Positions 34,869-42,742 of a stretch of 64,000 nucleotides of DNA are shown piece by piece. The notes under the pieces were generated by a model that was given only the letters and a program-made list of their open reading frames with translations, ran no database searches and had not been told where the DNA came from. Location of the stretch: assembly GCF_028473605.1 (NCBI RefSeq), contig NZ_CP097267.1, forward strand, positions 461,501 to 525,500, written 5' to 3'. A program made the position numbers and the translations under genes. The DNA comes from Acidovorax sp. NCPPB 3576 (GTDB lineage Bacteria > Pseudomonadota > Gammaproteobacteria > Burkholderiales > Burkholderiaceae_C). Each line of letters opens with the position of its first letter. The first letter of the stretch is position 1.

Positions 34869-36146
34869 TCAGCGCAGGTTGACCAGCGTGGACATCACCT
34901 GGTCCTGCGTCTTGATGGTCTGCGCGTTGGCCTGGTAGGCCCGCTGCGCCGTCATCATGTTCACCAGCTCGGCCGTCAGATCGACATTGGAGTCTTCCAG
35001 TGCGCCGGAGCGCAGCGCGCCGAACTTGCCGTCCGTGGGCGAGCCCATCACGGCCTGGCCGGATTCGAAGGTTTCCGCCCAGTTGTTGTTGCCGATGGAG
35101 GCCAGGCCCTGCGTGTTGCGGAAGCTGGCGAGCGCCAGCTGGCCCTCGGCACGCGTCACGCCGTTGGAGTAGCGCGTCATCACCATGCCGTTGTTTTCGA
35201 TGTTGATGCCCGTCAGTTCGCCGGCGGTGTAGCCGTCTTGCGACAGGTCGGACACGGCGAACTTGGTGCCGAACTGCGTCACATCGTCGAGCTTCACCTC
35301 CACGGTGTAATTGGCGAGGTTGTTCGGGTTCGGCGGCGTGGGCGAGATCGTGAGCGGCATCTGAAAGCCCGTGGCGGGCGGCGTCGCTGCCGGCGCGGTG
35401 ATCTTGCCGTTGTTGTCGAACGTGATCTGGCCCACGGGCGTGGCCGTCACGGGCGGGGTGGCCGTGGGGTCGTCCAGCTGGTCGTACACATCCCAGGTGT
35501 TGGCGCCGTTCTTCTGGAAATACAGGCTCACCGGCTTGGCGACGCCCTGGCTGTCGTACACGTTGATCGACGTGCCGTAGGTGGCGCGCGGCGTGGCGGG
35601 CACGGGCGGCGTGGCGGTGGAGTCGCCTGCGGCGTCCGGCGCGCGCGCATCGAGGTTGAACGATGCGGTGATCGACGTGGTCTGCTTGGCCGGGATCGGC
35701 TGCGACGTGGGGAAGGTGAGCGGTGCGGCGTTGCTCGACGAGCGAAGGCCCGTGGCCGGGTCCACCGCGTAGCCCATCACCTTGGCGCCGCTGTTGGTGA
35801 TCACGTTGCCCAGGTCGTCGAGCTTGAAGTTGCCCGCACGGGTATAGGCATTGGTGCCATCGGGCTGCTGCAGCTTGAAGAAGCCGTCGCCGTTGATGGC
35901 CACGTCCAGGCTGTTGCCGGTGATCGACAGGTTGCCCTGGTTGAACTGCTGCGCCACATCGGCGGTTTCCACGCCGATGCCGGCGTTGGTTCCCCCCGCG
36001 GAGCCGATGGCAGAGGCCACCATTTCAGCGAACTCGGCGCGGGAGGCCTTGAAGCCCACCGTGTTGGAGTTGGCGATGTTGTGGCCGATCACGTCCAGGT
36101 TCTTGCTGGCGGCGTTGAGGCCGGACAGGCCTTGCTGAAAGCTCAT
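34869..36146 (-). CDS. flgE: Flagellar hook protein FlgE
   Basis: This 425-residue protein polymerises into the hook. It starts MSFQQGLSGLNAASKNLDVI and NIANSNTVGFKASRAEFAEM and ends AELVNMMTAQRAYQANAQTI. The central part carries low-complexity proline-threonine runs (ATPPVPATP, ATPPVTATP, ATPPATGFQ) inserted in the exposed domain, which is unusual for the family and may be antigenic variation. The start at 36146 has a TCAGGAGAA ribosome-binding site; the upstream frame is not coding. It follows flgD by 58 bases. Confidence 0.95.
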   Translation of the reverse strand: MSFQQGLSGLNAASKNLDVIGHNIANSNTVGFKASRAEFAEMVASAIGSAGGTNAGIGVETADVAQQFNQGNLSITGNSLDVAINGDGFFKLQQPDGTNAYTRAGNFKLDDLGNVITNSGAKVMGYAVDPATGLRSSSNAAPLTFPTSQPIPAKQTTSITASFNLDARAPDAAGDSTATPPVPATPRATYGTSINVYDSQGVAKPVSLYFQKNGANTWDVYDQLDDPTATPPVTATPVGQITFDNNGKITAPAATPPATGFQMPLTISPTPPNPNNLANYTVEVKLDDVTQFGTKFAVSDLSQDGYTAGELTGINIENNGMVMTRYSNGVTRAEGQLALASFRNTQGLASIGNNNWAETFESGQAVMGSPTDGKFGALRSGALEDSNVDLTAELVNMMTAQRAYQANAQTIKTQDQVMSTLVNLR

Positions 36147-36204
36147 GGTGTTCTCCTGAGAGGAAGAAGGAAAGCGCGTGGAAAAGGAAGGGTGGGCGTG
36201 CCGG

Positions 36205-36855
36205 TCAGAGCACCGCTTTGATCTGGCTGTAGTTGACGGTGCTGCCGGTATCGAGGTCGAGCGTGAGCGCACCGTTGGCAGAGCCGGTGCCCACCACCTT
36301 CGCCTGCATGAGCGCCGTGGACTGCACGGTGCCGTCCTTGGTGGAGGCGACCACGCGGAACTGCAGGTCGCTCTTGTTGCCGGCGTATTTGCTGGCATCG
36401 AATTCGAAATCGTGGCGACCCTTGTCTTGGGCGCCCATGTCCACCGTGCCGACGACGGCGCCGCCGGGCGTGACGACCTCGACCTTGGTGCTGGTCGATG
36501 CGCCGGCCAGCTCGAAATAGCCCTTGCCCGTGCTGTCGGTGAAGGTCATCTTGGAGCCTTCCGCCAGCACCGAGCGGCCGATCATGGCCGTGCCCTGCAG
36601 CGTCTGCATCGTGGAGAACTGCTCGGCCATGGTCTGCATGGTGAGGTTCAGCGTCTGGATGCCGGTGACGGTGTTGATCTGCGCCATCTGCGAGGTCATC
36701 TGCGCGTTGTCCATCGGATTCATCGGATCCTGGTTGTTCAACTGCGCGACCAGCAGCTTCAGGAAGCGGTCCTGCGCGGCATTGGGGTCGGTGGCCGAAT
36801 TGGCGCTGGTGCCCGAGTTCACGGTGGCGGTGGAGCCGATGGGATTGAGGATCAT
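36205..36855 (-). CDS. flgD: Hook assembly scaffold FlgD
   Basis: This 216-residue protein caps the growing hook and is lost from the mature structure. The N-terminal conserved stretch DRFLKLLVAQLNNQDPMNPM is present, followed by QMAQINTVTGIQTLN. The rest is an Ig-like beta domain (VEVVTPGGAVVGTVDMG). It lies between flgC and flgE with short gaps. Confidence 0.95.
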   Translation of the reverse strand: MILNPIGSTATVNSGTSANSATDPNAAQDRFLKLLVAQLNNQDPMNPMDNAQMTSQMAQINTVTGIQTLNLTMQTMAEQFSTMQTLQGTAMIGRSVLAEGSKMTFTDSTGKGYFELAGASTSTKVEVVTPGGAVVGTVDMGAQDKGRHDFEFDASKYAGNKSDLQFRVVASTKDGTVQSTALMQAKVVGTGSANGALTLDLDTGSTVNYSQIKAVL

Positions 36856-36876
36856 GGCGAGGTTCTTCCCGAAAAG

Positions 36877-37281
36877 TTACTGGCCCATCTGCAGGGTCTT
36901 GAGGAGCAGCGACTTGGCCGTGTTCATGACCTCGACGTTGTTCTGGTAGGAGCGGGAGGCGGAGATCATGTTGACCATCTCCTCCACCGCGTTCACGTTG
37001 GAATGGGTGACGTAGCCCTCCGCGTCGGCGGACGGGTGGCTCGGGTCGTGCACCCGCTTGCCCGGCGCATTGCTCTCGCTGATGGCGCTCACCCGCACGC
37101 CGGCGGAGCTCTCGGCCCCCATGGGTGCGGTCTGGAACACCACCTGGCGCGCCTTGTAGGCCTGGCCGTCCGGGCCGGCCACGGCCTCGACGTTGGCCAG
37201 GTTGCTGGCCACTACGTTGAGCCGCTGCGACTGCGCACTGATGGCGCTGCCCGAGACATTGAAGATGGAGAACATGGACAT
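36877..37281 (-). CDS. flgC: Flagellar proximal rod protein FlgC
   Basis: This 134-residue protein matches the usual FlgC length. It contains NVSGSAISAQSQRLNVVASN and the GYVTHSNVNAVEEMVNMISA C-terminal signature. It is a proximal rod subunit exported through the flagellar type III apparatus. It lies 36 bases downstream of flgB and 21 bases upstream of flgD. Confidence 0.95.
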   Translation of the reverse strand: MSMFSIFNVSGSAISAQSQRLNVVASNLANVEAVAGPDGQAYKARQVVFQTAPMGAESSAGVRVSAISESNAPGKRVHDPSHPSADAEGYVTHSNVNAVEEMVNMISASRSYQNNVEVMNTAKSLLLKTLQMGQ

Positions 37282-37317
37282 GGCGGTTTCCGCTTTCCGT
37301 GGGTCTGGCCGTTACGC

Positions 37318-37776
37318 TTACTGGCCCTGGATGGCGCTCAGCATCGTCTTGGCGTTGCCGTTGATGAAACGCAGCGTGGCTTCGTAGCGCACGGCGTTGT
37401 CCACGAAGGCGGCCCGCTCGCGGTCCAGGTCCACCGTGTTGTTGTCCAGGTTGGGCTGGGTCTGCACCGAATAGCCGAGCGTGCTGCCCGATCCCATGCC
37501 CGTCGTGGCGGCCGGCAGCGGGATGTGGCGCGGGTCGGTGGCGCTTTGCTGGCGCTGGCCGGTGGCCAGTGACATGCTGGCGCCCGATCCCGTGCTCAGC
37601 GTGGTCGAGCCGCCGCCGGTCGCATCGCGCATCGCGTCGGCGAAATTGAAGTCGCGGGCCACGTAGCCGGGCGTGTCGGCGTTGGCGATGTTGCTGGCGA
37701 TGGCACGCTGGCGCTCGGCACGCAGCAAAAGCGCGTTACCGTGGAAATCCAGCCTTTCGGTCATCTTGTTGAGCAT
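37318..37776 (-). CDS. flgB: Flagellar proximal rod protein FlgB
   Basis: This 152-residue protein starts MLNKMTERLDFHGNALLLRA and carries IASNIANADTPGYVARDFNF, the rod signature. It ends with a helix in RFINGNAKTMLSAIQ. It is the first gene of the long flgB-flgL operon. The intergenic region to flgA on the other strand holds the promoters and a candidate activator site. Confidence 0.95.
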   Translation of the reverse strand: MLNKMTERLDFHGNALLLRAERQRAIASNIANADTPGYVARDFNFADAMRDATGGGSTTLSTGSGASMSLATGQRQQSATDPRHIPLPAATTGMGSGSTLGYSVQTQPNLDNNTVDLDRERAAFVDNAVRYEATLRFINGNAKTMLSAIQGQ

Positions 37777-37861
37777 GTCAGCCTCGCACAGCGGTGGGTC
37801 GTGGCCGGAAGGAAAAAGGGTCTTCCGGCGTGGGTTCGATTATGGAAATGGGCCGGTTTTT

Positions 37862-37905
37862 CTAAAGCGCGAAGAACGCGGCGATTGGCGCGCAGTTCGG
37901 TGCTT
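37862..37905. promoter_or_regulatory. Candidate FlhDC-like box between flgB and flgA
   Basis: CTAAAGCGCGAAGAAC at 37862 is partly inverted as GTTCGGTGCTT at 37895. The same 12 bases, CTAAAGCGCGAA, occur upstream of flhB, in the same orientation relative to the operon. FlhDC binds two inverted half-sites of the form AAxGC-Nx-AAATAgCG spaced by about 11 bases. The match is partial, so this is a proposal. Confidence 0.35.
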
Positions 37906-37990
37906 CGTCCGCGCCGCCGGGCCCTAAAGTGCCAGGGGTCGAATGGCCTTCCCTGGTGGGCGGCGCATTCCCCGCCACAGGAGGCTTGCC

Positions 37991-38749
37991 ATGTCACTTA
38001 CTACCGCTCCCCGATTTCTTTCTTCCCTGCGACTGGCCCGGATGGCCGCGCTGGCGGCGGCCTTTGCCCTGCCCGCTGCGGCACTGCGGGCCCAGGCCGT
38101 GGCCGACCCGTCTGCGGACCTGGGCGGCATCACCCAGCGCTGGCTGGACGATGCCCTGCAGCGCGGCCAGTCGGGCACGGCCAGCATGCCGCTGCGCATG
38201 GAAGTGAGCGTGGGCGCGCTGGACCCGCGTTTGCGCCTGGCGCCGTGCGCCCGCGTCGAGCCCTACCTGCCTGCCGGTTCGCGCCTGTGGGGCCGCACCC
38301 GCCTGGGGCTGCGCTGCGTGGACGGCGCCACGGCATGGAATGTGTTCCTTCCCGTCACCGTCAAGGCCTACGGCCCGGCCTGGGTGCTCACGGGCAATGT
38401 GGCGTCCGGCGCCGTGCTCTCGGCTGCCGACGCGACCGAAGCCGAGGTGGACTGGGCGGCGGAAACCACCGCCATCGTGGCCAACCCGGAAAGCTGGGTT
38501 GGCATGGTGGCCTCGCGCCAGCTCATGGCCGGCCAGGCCGTGCGCCAGCACATGGTCAAGGCGCCAACCCTGTTCAAGGCGGGGGCGGCCGTGCGGGTCG
38601 TGGCCCAGGGACGGGGTTATTCGGTAACATCCGCCGGCCAGGCGATCACCGCCGGCGCCGTCGGCGAGACTGTGCGCATCCGTATGGAGAATGGCCGTGT
38701 CGTCGCCGGTGTTGTGTCCGAAAATGGAACAGTAGAGATCACTTTGTAA
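37991..38749 (+). CDS. flgA: Flagellar P-ring assembly chaperone FlgA
   Basis: This 252-residue periplasmic chaperone helps FlgI form the P-ring. An AGGAGG ribosome-binding site directly precedes the ATG at 37991 (MSLTTAPRF), which also gives the Sec signal (cleavage near LRAQA|VAD). The SAF domain covers residues of about 125-185 (VLTGNVASGAVLSAADATEA). The C-terminus has VRIRMENGRVVAGVVSENGTVE, the usual ending. It is divergent from flgB. Confidence 0.93.
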   Translation: MSLTTAPRFLSSLRLARMAALAAAFALPAAALRAQAVADPSADLGGITQRWLDDALQRGQSGTASMPLRMEVSVGALDPRLRLAPCARVEPYLPAGSRLWGRTRLGLRCVDGATAWNVFLPVTVKAYGPAWVLTGNVASGAVLSAADATEAEVDWAAETTAIVANPESWVGMVASRQLMAGQAVRQHMVKAPTLFKAGAAVRVVAQGRGYSVTSAGQAITAGAVGETVRIRMENGRVVAGVVSENGTVEITL

Positions 38750-38771
38750 GCGATGGGGCGCAAGAAAAGCC

Positions 38772-38798
38772 TAAAGTCCCTGTCGAAGTGGTCGAAAA
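38772..38798 (+). promoter_or_regulatory. Sigma-28 (FliA)-like promoter of flgM-flgN
   Basis: TAAA at 38772-38775 is followed by exactly 15 bases and GTCGAAAA at 38791-38798. The consensus is TAAA-N15-GCCGATAA, so the -10 box matches at six of eight positions and the spacing is exact. It lies 42 bases before the flgM start. Late-class expression of flgM from FliA is the known feedback in flagellar regulons. Confidence 0.55.
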
Positions 38799-38840
38799 CA
38801 TTGCTACTGTGCCCCACATCGAGCGGGGTGGGAGAGAGCG

Positions 38841-39176
38841 ATGAAGATAGGTCAAAACCCCGAAATAGCCAATGCAGTGTCGCAAGCCGCCACTGCCGCC
38901 AAGCAGGCCAAGGCCCCTGCGGCTGCCGCCGAAACGGCTGCCAAGAGCGCCGCGCCCGCTGCCGCTGCGGCCGCTGGCGTGCCTGTCACGTTTTCCAGCG
39001 CCGCCCGCGGACTCGAAGCCAATGGCCGGGCCAGCACCGATTTCGATGCCAACAAGGTGAAGGCCGTGCGCGCCGCCATCGAAAAGGGCACCTTCACGGT
39101 GGACGCCGATGCGATCGCGGACAAGCTGCTGTCCAATGCGCAGGAAATCATCTCCCACAACAGCAACAGCCACTGA
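38841..39176 (+). CDS. flgM: Anti-sigma-28 factor FlgM
   Basis: This 111-residue protein binds and blocks FliA until the hook is finished, then is exported. The first 50 residues are alanine-rich and disordered. The C-terminal half (DANKVKAVRAAIEKGTFTVD and ADKLLSNAQEIISH) matches the sigma-binding helices of FlgM. A GGGAGAGAG precedes the start, and a sigma-28-like promoter lies just upstream. FlgN follows after 43 bases. Confidence 0.9.
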   Translation: MKIGQNPEIANAVSQAATAAKQAKAPAAAAETAAKSAAPAAAAAAGVPVTFSSAARGLEANGRASTDFDANKVKAVRAAIEKGTFTVDADAIADKLLSNAQEIISHNSNSH

Positions 39177-39219
39177 ACCCCGGGTTTCCTGCAGGGGTTG
39201 ATCGGCACAGGATCCACCC

Positions 39220-39582
39220 ATGCAACTCGAAACCACGCTGTCTGAAGTCGAATCCCGGTTGAAAGACGTCGGTGCCGCCCTGCTGGAGACCGACGCGCTC
39301 GCGGTGGAACGCACCGCTCCCTTGTTGCGCCAGGCAGCCCTCGAACTGTCACAGGCGCTCCAGAAAATCCCCCGTCCCACTGAACTGCCGGCCGACATCC
39401 AGCGCCGCATCCAGGCCATCCGCAGCCAGTTGTCCCAGCAGCGCGAGCATTTGGCGCGCCTGTCCGCGCTGACCGAGCGCCAGGTGGCCACCCTGCTGCC
39501 TCCCCAGGAGGCATCGACCTACGGAAACGGCGCCCCGGCCCGCTCGGGCGGCGCCGCACGGATCTACCGGTCCCAGGGCTGA
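39220..39582 (+). CDS. flgN: Flagellar export chaperone FlgN
   Basis: This 120-residue cytoplasmic, mostly helical protein follows flgM, the usual place of FlgN. It chaperones the hook-filament junction proteins FlgK and FlgL to the export gate. The heptad pattern in residues 5-90 and LSALTERQVATLLP near the end agree. Sequence alone is weakly diagnostic, so the call leans on context. Confidence 0.8.
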   Translation: MQLETTLSEVESRLKDVGAALLETDALAVERTAPLLRQAALELSQALQKIPRPTELPADIQRRIQAIRSQLSQQREHLARLSALTERQVATLLPPQEASTYGNGAPARSGGAARIYRSQG

Positions 39583-39629
39583 TCCCGGCCGGCTTCCCTC
39601 GATCCCCTGGCAAAAGCCAGGCCCCAAGC

Positions 39630-39660
39630 AAAAAGGCCGCATCTGCATGCGGCCTTTTTT
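39630..39660. terminator. Bidirectional terminator between flgN and fliA
   Basis: The stem GGCCGCAT/ATGCGGCC with loop CTGC is flanked by AAAAA on the left and TTTTTT on the right. It is therefore a textbook intrinsic terminator on both strands and separates the convergent flgMN and flhB-fliA transcripts. Confidence 0.9.
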
Positions 39661-39704
39661 CGTTGGTTCAGGGCGCCCGGTGGGCGTGCCCTGAACAGCA
39701 GGGG

Positions 39705-40421
39705 CTAATGGCTCCGCATCTTGGCCCGCAGCCGGGCGATGGACTGGCTGTGCAGCTGGCAGATGCGCGATTCGGTCACGCCCAGCACGGCCGCGATCTC
39801 CTTCAGGTTCATGTCGTGCTCGTAGTACATGCCCATGATGTGCTGCTCGCGCTCCGGCAGGCCCTTGATGGCGGCCACCAGCGAGGCTTTGAGCCGCTGG
39901 TCGCGCAGCATGGCCATCGGGTCTGCTTCGCCATCGGCCACATGCCGGTCGAGGAAGCTGTCGTCGCCGTCGTCGCCGCGGGTCATGTCCTCCAGATAGA
40001 CCAGCTGCGTGCCGCGCACCTTGCCCAGCAGCGTCTGGTATTCGCCCAGGCTCAGGTCCAGTTCGGCGGCGATTTCGGACTCGAGCGGACTGCGGCCGAG
40101 TTTTTGCTCCAGCCGGTGGACGGCATGTTCGATTTCCTTCTGGCTCTTGCGCGAGCTGCGCGACATCCAGTCGCCCTCGCGCAACTCGTCGAGCATGGCG
40201 CCGCGGATGCGCTGGGTGGCGAAGGTCTCGAACTGCACGCCCTGCGTTGCTTCATAGCGCGACAGCGCTTCGCTCAAGCCCATCATGCCGACCTGGATCA
40301 GGTCGTCCAGCTCCACGTTGGGCGGGAGCTTGGCGATCATGTGGTGCGCAATCCGGCGAACCAGCGGCACGTGCTGGCGGATCAGCGCATCGCGGTCGAG
40401 CTGGCCTTTGGCGGTGTACAT
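39705..40421 (-). CDS. fliA: Flagellar sigma factor FliA (sigma-28)
   Basis: This 238-residue sigma factor directs late flagellar genes. Region 2 shows LIRQHVPLVRRIAHHMIAKL and DLIQVGMMGLSEALSRYE. Region 3 has RSPLESEIAAELDLSLGEY. Region 4 ends LKEIAAVLGVTESRICQLHS. The start at 40421 (MYTAKGQLDRD) matches the family; the extra 27 codons upstream overlap the end of the FlhG-like gene and are arginine-rich. It is the last gene of the flhB-flhA-flhF-flhG-fliA run. Confidence 0.95.
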   Translation of the reverse strand: MYTAKGQLDRDALIRQHVPLVRRIAHHMIAKLPPNVELDDLIQVGMMGLSEALSRYEATQGVQFETFATQRIRGAMLDELREGDWMSRSSRKSQKEIEHAVHRLEQKLGRSPLESEIAAELDLSLGEYQTLLGKVRGTQLVYLEDMTRGDDGDDSFLDRHVADGEADPMAMLRDQRLKASLVAAIKGLPEREQHIMGMYYEHDMNLKEIAAVLGVTESRICQLHSQSIARLRAKMRSH

Positions 40422-40425
40422 CGGG

Positions 40426-41223
40426 TCAATGTCTCCGGGCGAAATGCGCAGCCGTCTCCGTCGTGCCGAAGGGCGGGGTGGGAGGCGGCGTTGTGGCGCC
40501 AATGGTGCACGCGTTTTCCAGCAGTTGCAAGGCCAGGCGCTGCACGTCCTGCGCGTGGTTGGCGCGCACCGTGCTGGTGAGGATGTCGCTGCCCAGGTGC
40601 CGTTCGGCGCAGCGCTGCAGCGTGTTCAGCGCCGCGTGGGTCGGGTCGGCCTGGGCCGGCCCTCCGGGCGGCAGGATCGACGCGACGGAGCAATGCACGC
40701 CGGCGTGCATCGCCATGTGTTTCAGTTGCCGGTAGCTTTGCACCACGCTGTCGGGGCCGCCCTCGGCGATCACCAGGGGAATGGCCGAGGTCGCGCGCAC
40801 CAGCGGTGCCAGCACTTCGGCGCTGGCATACAGCACGAGCAGCGCATAGGTGCGAAAGAAGGGTTGCAGCGCTTGCATCGCGGCCGGGCCGTCGGCGGTC
40901 TGGCGTGCCAGGCGCTGCATGCCGTAGCCGGCCGGAATCACCGCCAGCGACGAGGCCGCGGGGCCGCTTTCGAGCGGGGCGCCGTTTTGCCAGGAGGGTT
41001 CTGCCAGCAGGTGGGCCAGGCCCGGCGCGTCGTCGGTCTCCCGCGCGGTGCCGTCCAGCACGGCGACGGGATACCCCAGGCGCTGCAGGCTGGAACACAC
41101 CTGCCAGAGGGTTTCCAGCCCGTAGGCGGCGTCGGGCTGCGCCACGACGGAGACGATCCGCAGGTCCGACTGCGGCGTGATGCTGTGCAGGCTCGCGGCC
41201 TGGTGGAATCCGGTATCAAGCAT
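40426..41223 (-). CDS. FlhG/MinD-like protein lacking a P-loop
   Basis: This 265-residue protein sits between flhF and fliA, where FlhG (FleN), the ATPase that limits flagellar number, is normally found. It keeps a MinD-like layout: an early strand RIVSVVAQPDAAYGLETLWQ, then RLGYPVAVLDG and a middle LAVIPAGYGM. However, the deviant Walker A motif (GKGGVGKT) is absent; the region reads AQPDAAYGLET. It should not bind ATP the usual way and may act as a scaffold or partner of FlhF. It overlaps flhF by eight bases. I do not assign the symbol flhG for this reason. Confidence 0.65.
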   Translation of the reverse strand: MLDTGFHQAASLHSITPQSDLRIVSVVAQPDAAYGLETLWQVCSSLQRLGYPVAVLDGTARETDDAPGLAHLLAEPSWQNGAPLESGPAASSLAVIPAGYGMQRLARQTADGPAAMQALQPFFRTYALLVLYASAEVLAPLVRATSAIPLVIAEGGPDSVVQSYRQLKHMAMHAGVHCSVASILPPGGPAQADPTHAALNTLQRCAERHLGSDILTSTVRANHAQDVQRLALQLLENACTIGATTPPPTPPFGTTETAAHFARRH

Positions 41224-42742
41224 CGACCAGTCCCCTTTCCGAGGCCAGCTCGGGCGAGTGCGAGAAGAAGAAGTTCAGGTCCGACGCCTTGGGGTCAAAG
41301 GCCGACTTGGCTGGCGAGCGCATCGAGGTGCTGATGAGCCGGTGCGCATCGGCGGCCTCCCAGTCCTCGGGCACGCGCTGGCCGTTGGTCACGCCGCGCA
41401 GCACCATCTGGTGGCGTATCAGCGCGTCGATCGACGGGCCGAGCTTCACGGCTTCGTCCACCTTCGAGAGGATGGCCTGCTGCGAGCCGGCGGTCTTGAA
41501 GGCGCTGAGCACGTCGTCCAGCGTGTCGCCGTGGCAGCCGGCGTTCAGCACCAGCAGGCGGTTGACGTTGGGCAGGTCCAGCACGTCCAGCATGTCGCGC
41601 TTGCGCGGATCGCGCGGGGCGACGCCGGTGGTGTCGATGAGCACCATCTTCTTGCCGCCCAGCAGGCCCAGCAGGTCCTGCAGCGCAGCGCGGTCATGGG
41701 CCAGGTGGGCCACGACGCCCAGCATGCGGCCATAGGTGCGCAGTTGTTCGTGGGCGCCGACGCGGTACGTGTCCAGGGTGATCAGGCCCACGCTGCCGGG
41801 GCCGTGGATGCGGGCGCACATGGCGGCGAGCTTGGCCGTGGTGGTGGTCTTGCCCACGCCGGTGGAGCCCACCATGGCGTAGATGCCGCCTTCTTCATAG
41901 AGAGGACGGGCGTGCGCGTCGGTCTTCAGGTTGCGTTCCAGCACTTCCATGAGCCAGCGCACGGCATCGCCCGCGCCCAGTTCTTCCGGCAGGCGCTCCA
42001 GCACGGCGCGGGCCAGCGACGGCGAGTAGCCGGCGCGGATGAGCTTGAGCATCAGGTTCGACTGGATCGGGTTCTGCTTGGCCTGGCCGAGCCAGGCCAG
42101 GGTGTTGAAGCGGTCTTCGATGAGGTCCTTCATCGACTGCAGCTCGCTCATCAGGTTCTGCTGACCGGCAGCGGGGGCCAGCGAGGGCACCGGCACCTGC
42201 ACGCGGCGCGGTGCCACGGGCTCGGGGGCGATGTCCATCGGAATGGAGCGCAGCGGGTTGTGGCGCACCACGGGCGCAGCGGCGGGGGCGGGCATGCGTT
42301 CGCGCTCGCGGTCCGGGGCGCGTTCGCGGCTGCGTTCGTTGATCGACGGCGCCTCGGCGGTGCCGGTCAGGGCTTCGTGGCGGCGGCGCAGCATGCGCTC
42401 GCGCACATAGTCCTGGAACGACAGCGTGCTCATGGCCAGCTGCTCGGTGTCCTGCGCCACGGCGCTGCGCTGGGGCTCGGCCCGGGCCGAGGCGGCCACG
42501 GGGCGGGCCAGGGTGCGCGCGGGGCTGGCGGCCATGTCGGAGGCGCGCTCCTGCAGGCGGCTCGTGGGGACCGGCTCAGGGGCGTTTTCCAGGCTGGACA
42601 GCGTGTCTTCCGCCGTGGCCATGACTTCCACGCCATTGGCAGTGGGGCGGTTGGACAGGATGAGGGTGCCGTCCCCGAAGGCCATGCGCGCCTTGGCCAG
42701 GGCCTCACGCGAGGTGGGGGCGGTGAAGCGTTTGATGTTCAT
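41216..42742 (-). CDS. flhF: Flagellar biosynthesis GTPase FlhF
   Basis: This 508-residue SRP-type GTPase sets flagellar position and number. The first 90 residues start MNIKRFTAPTSREALAKARM. A long, low-conservation arginine- and proline-rich B-domain (about 90-230) follows. The N/G domain comes next, with the P-loop near residue 290 (VGSTGVGKTTTTAKLA), the TYRVGAHEQL motif and a VDEAVKLG switch. It overlaps flhA by four bases and the FlhG-like gene by eight. Confidence 0.93.
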   Translation of the reverse strand: MNIKRFTAPTSREALAKARMAFGDGTLILSNRPTANGVEVMATAEDTLSSLENAPEPVPTSRLQERASDMAASPARTLARPVAASARAEPQRSAVAQDTEQLAMSTLSFQDYVRERMLRRRHEALTGTAEAPSINERSRERAPDRERERMPAPAAAPVVRHNPLRSIPMDIAPEPVAPRRVQVPVPSLAPAAGQQNLMSELQSMKDLIEDRFNTLAWLGQAKQNPIQSNLMLKLIRAGYSPSLARAVLERLPEELGAGDAVRWLMEVLERNLKTDAHARPLYEEGGIYAMVGSTGVGKTTTTAKLAAMCARIHGPGSVGLITLDTYRVGAHEQLRTYGRMLGVVAHLAHDRAALQDLLGLLGGKKMVLIDTTGVAPRDPRKRDMLDVLDLPNVNRLLVLNAGCHGDTLDDVLSAFKTAGSQQAILSKVDEAVKLGPSIDALIRHQMVLRGVTNGQRVPEDWEAADAHRLISTSMRSPAKSAFDPKASDLNFFFSHSPELASERGLVDA

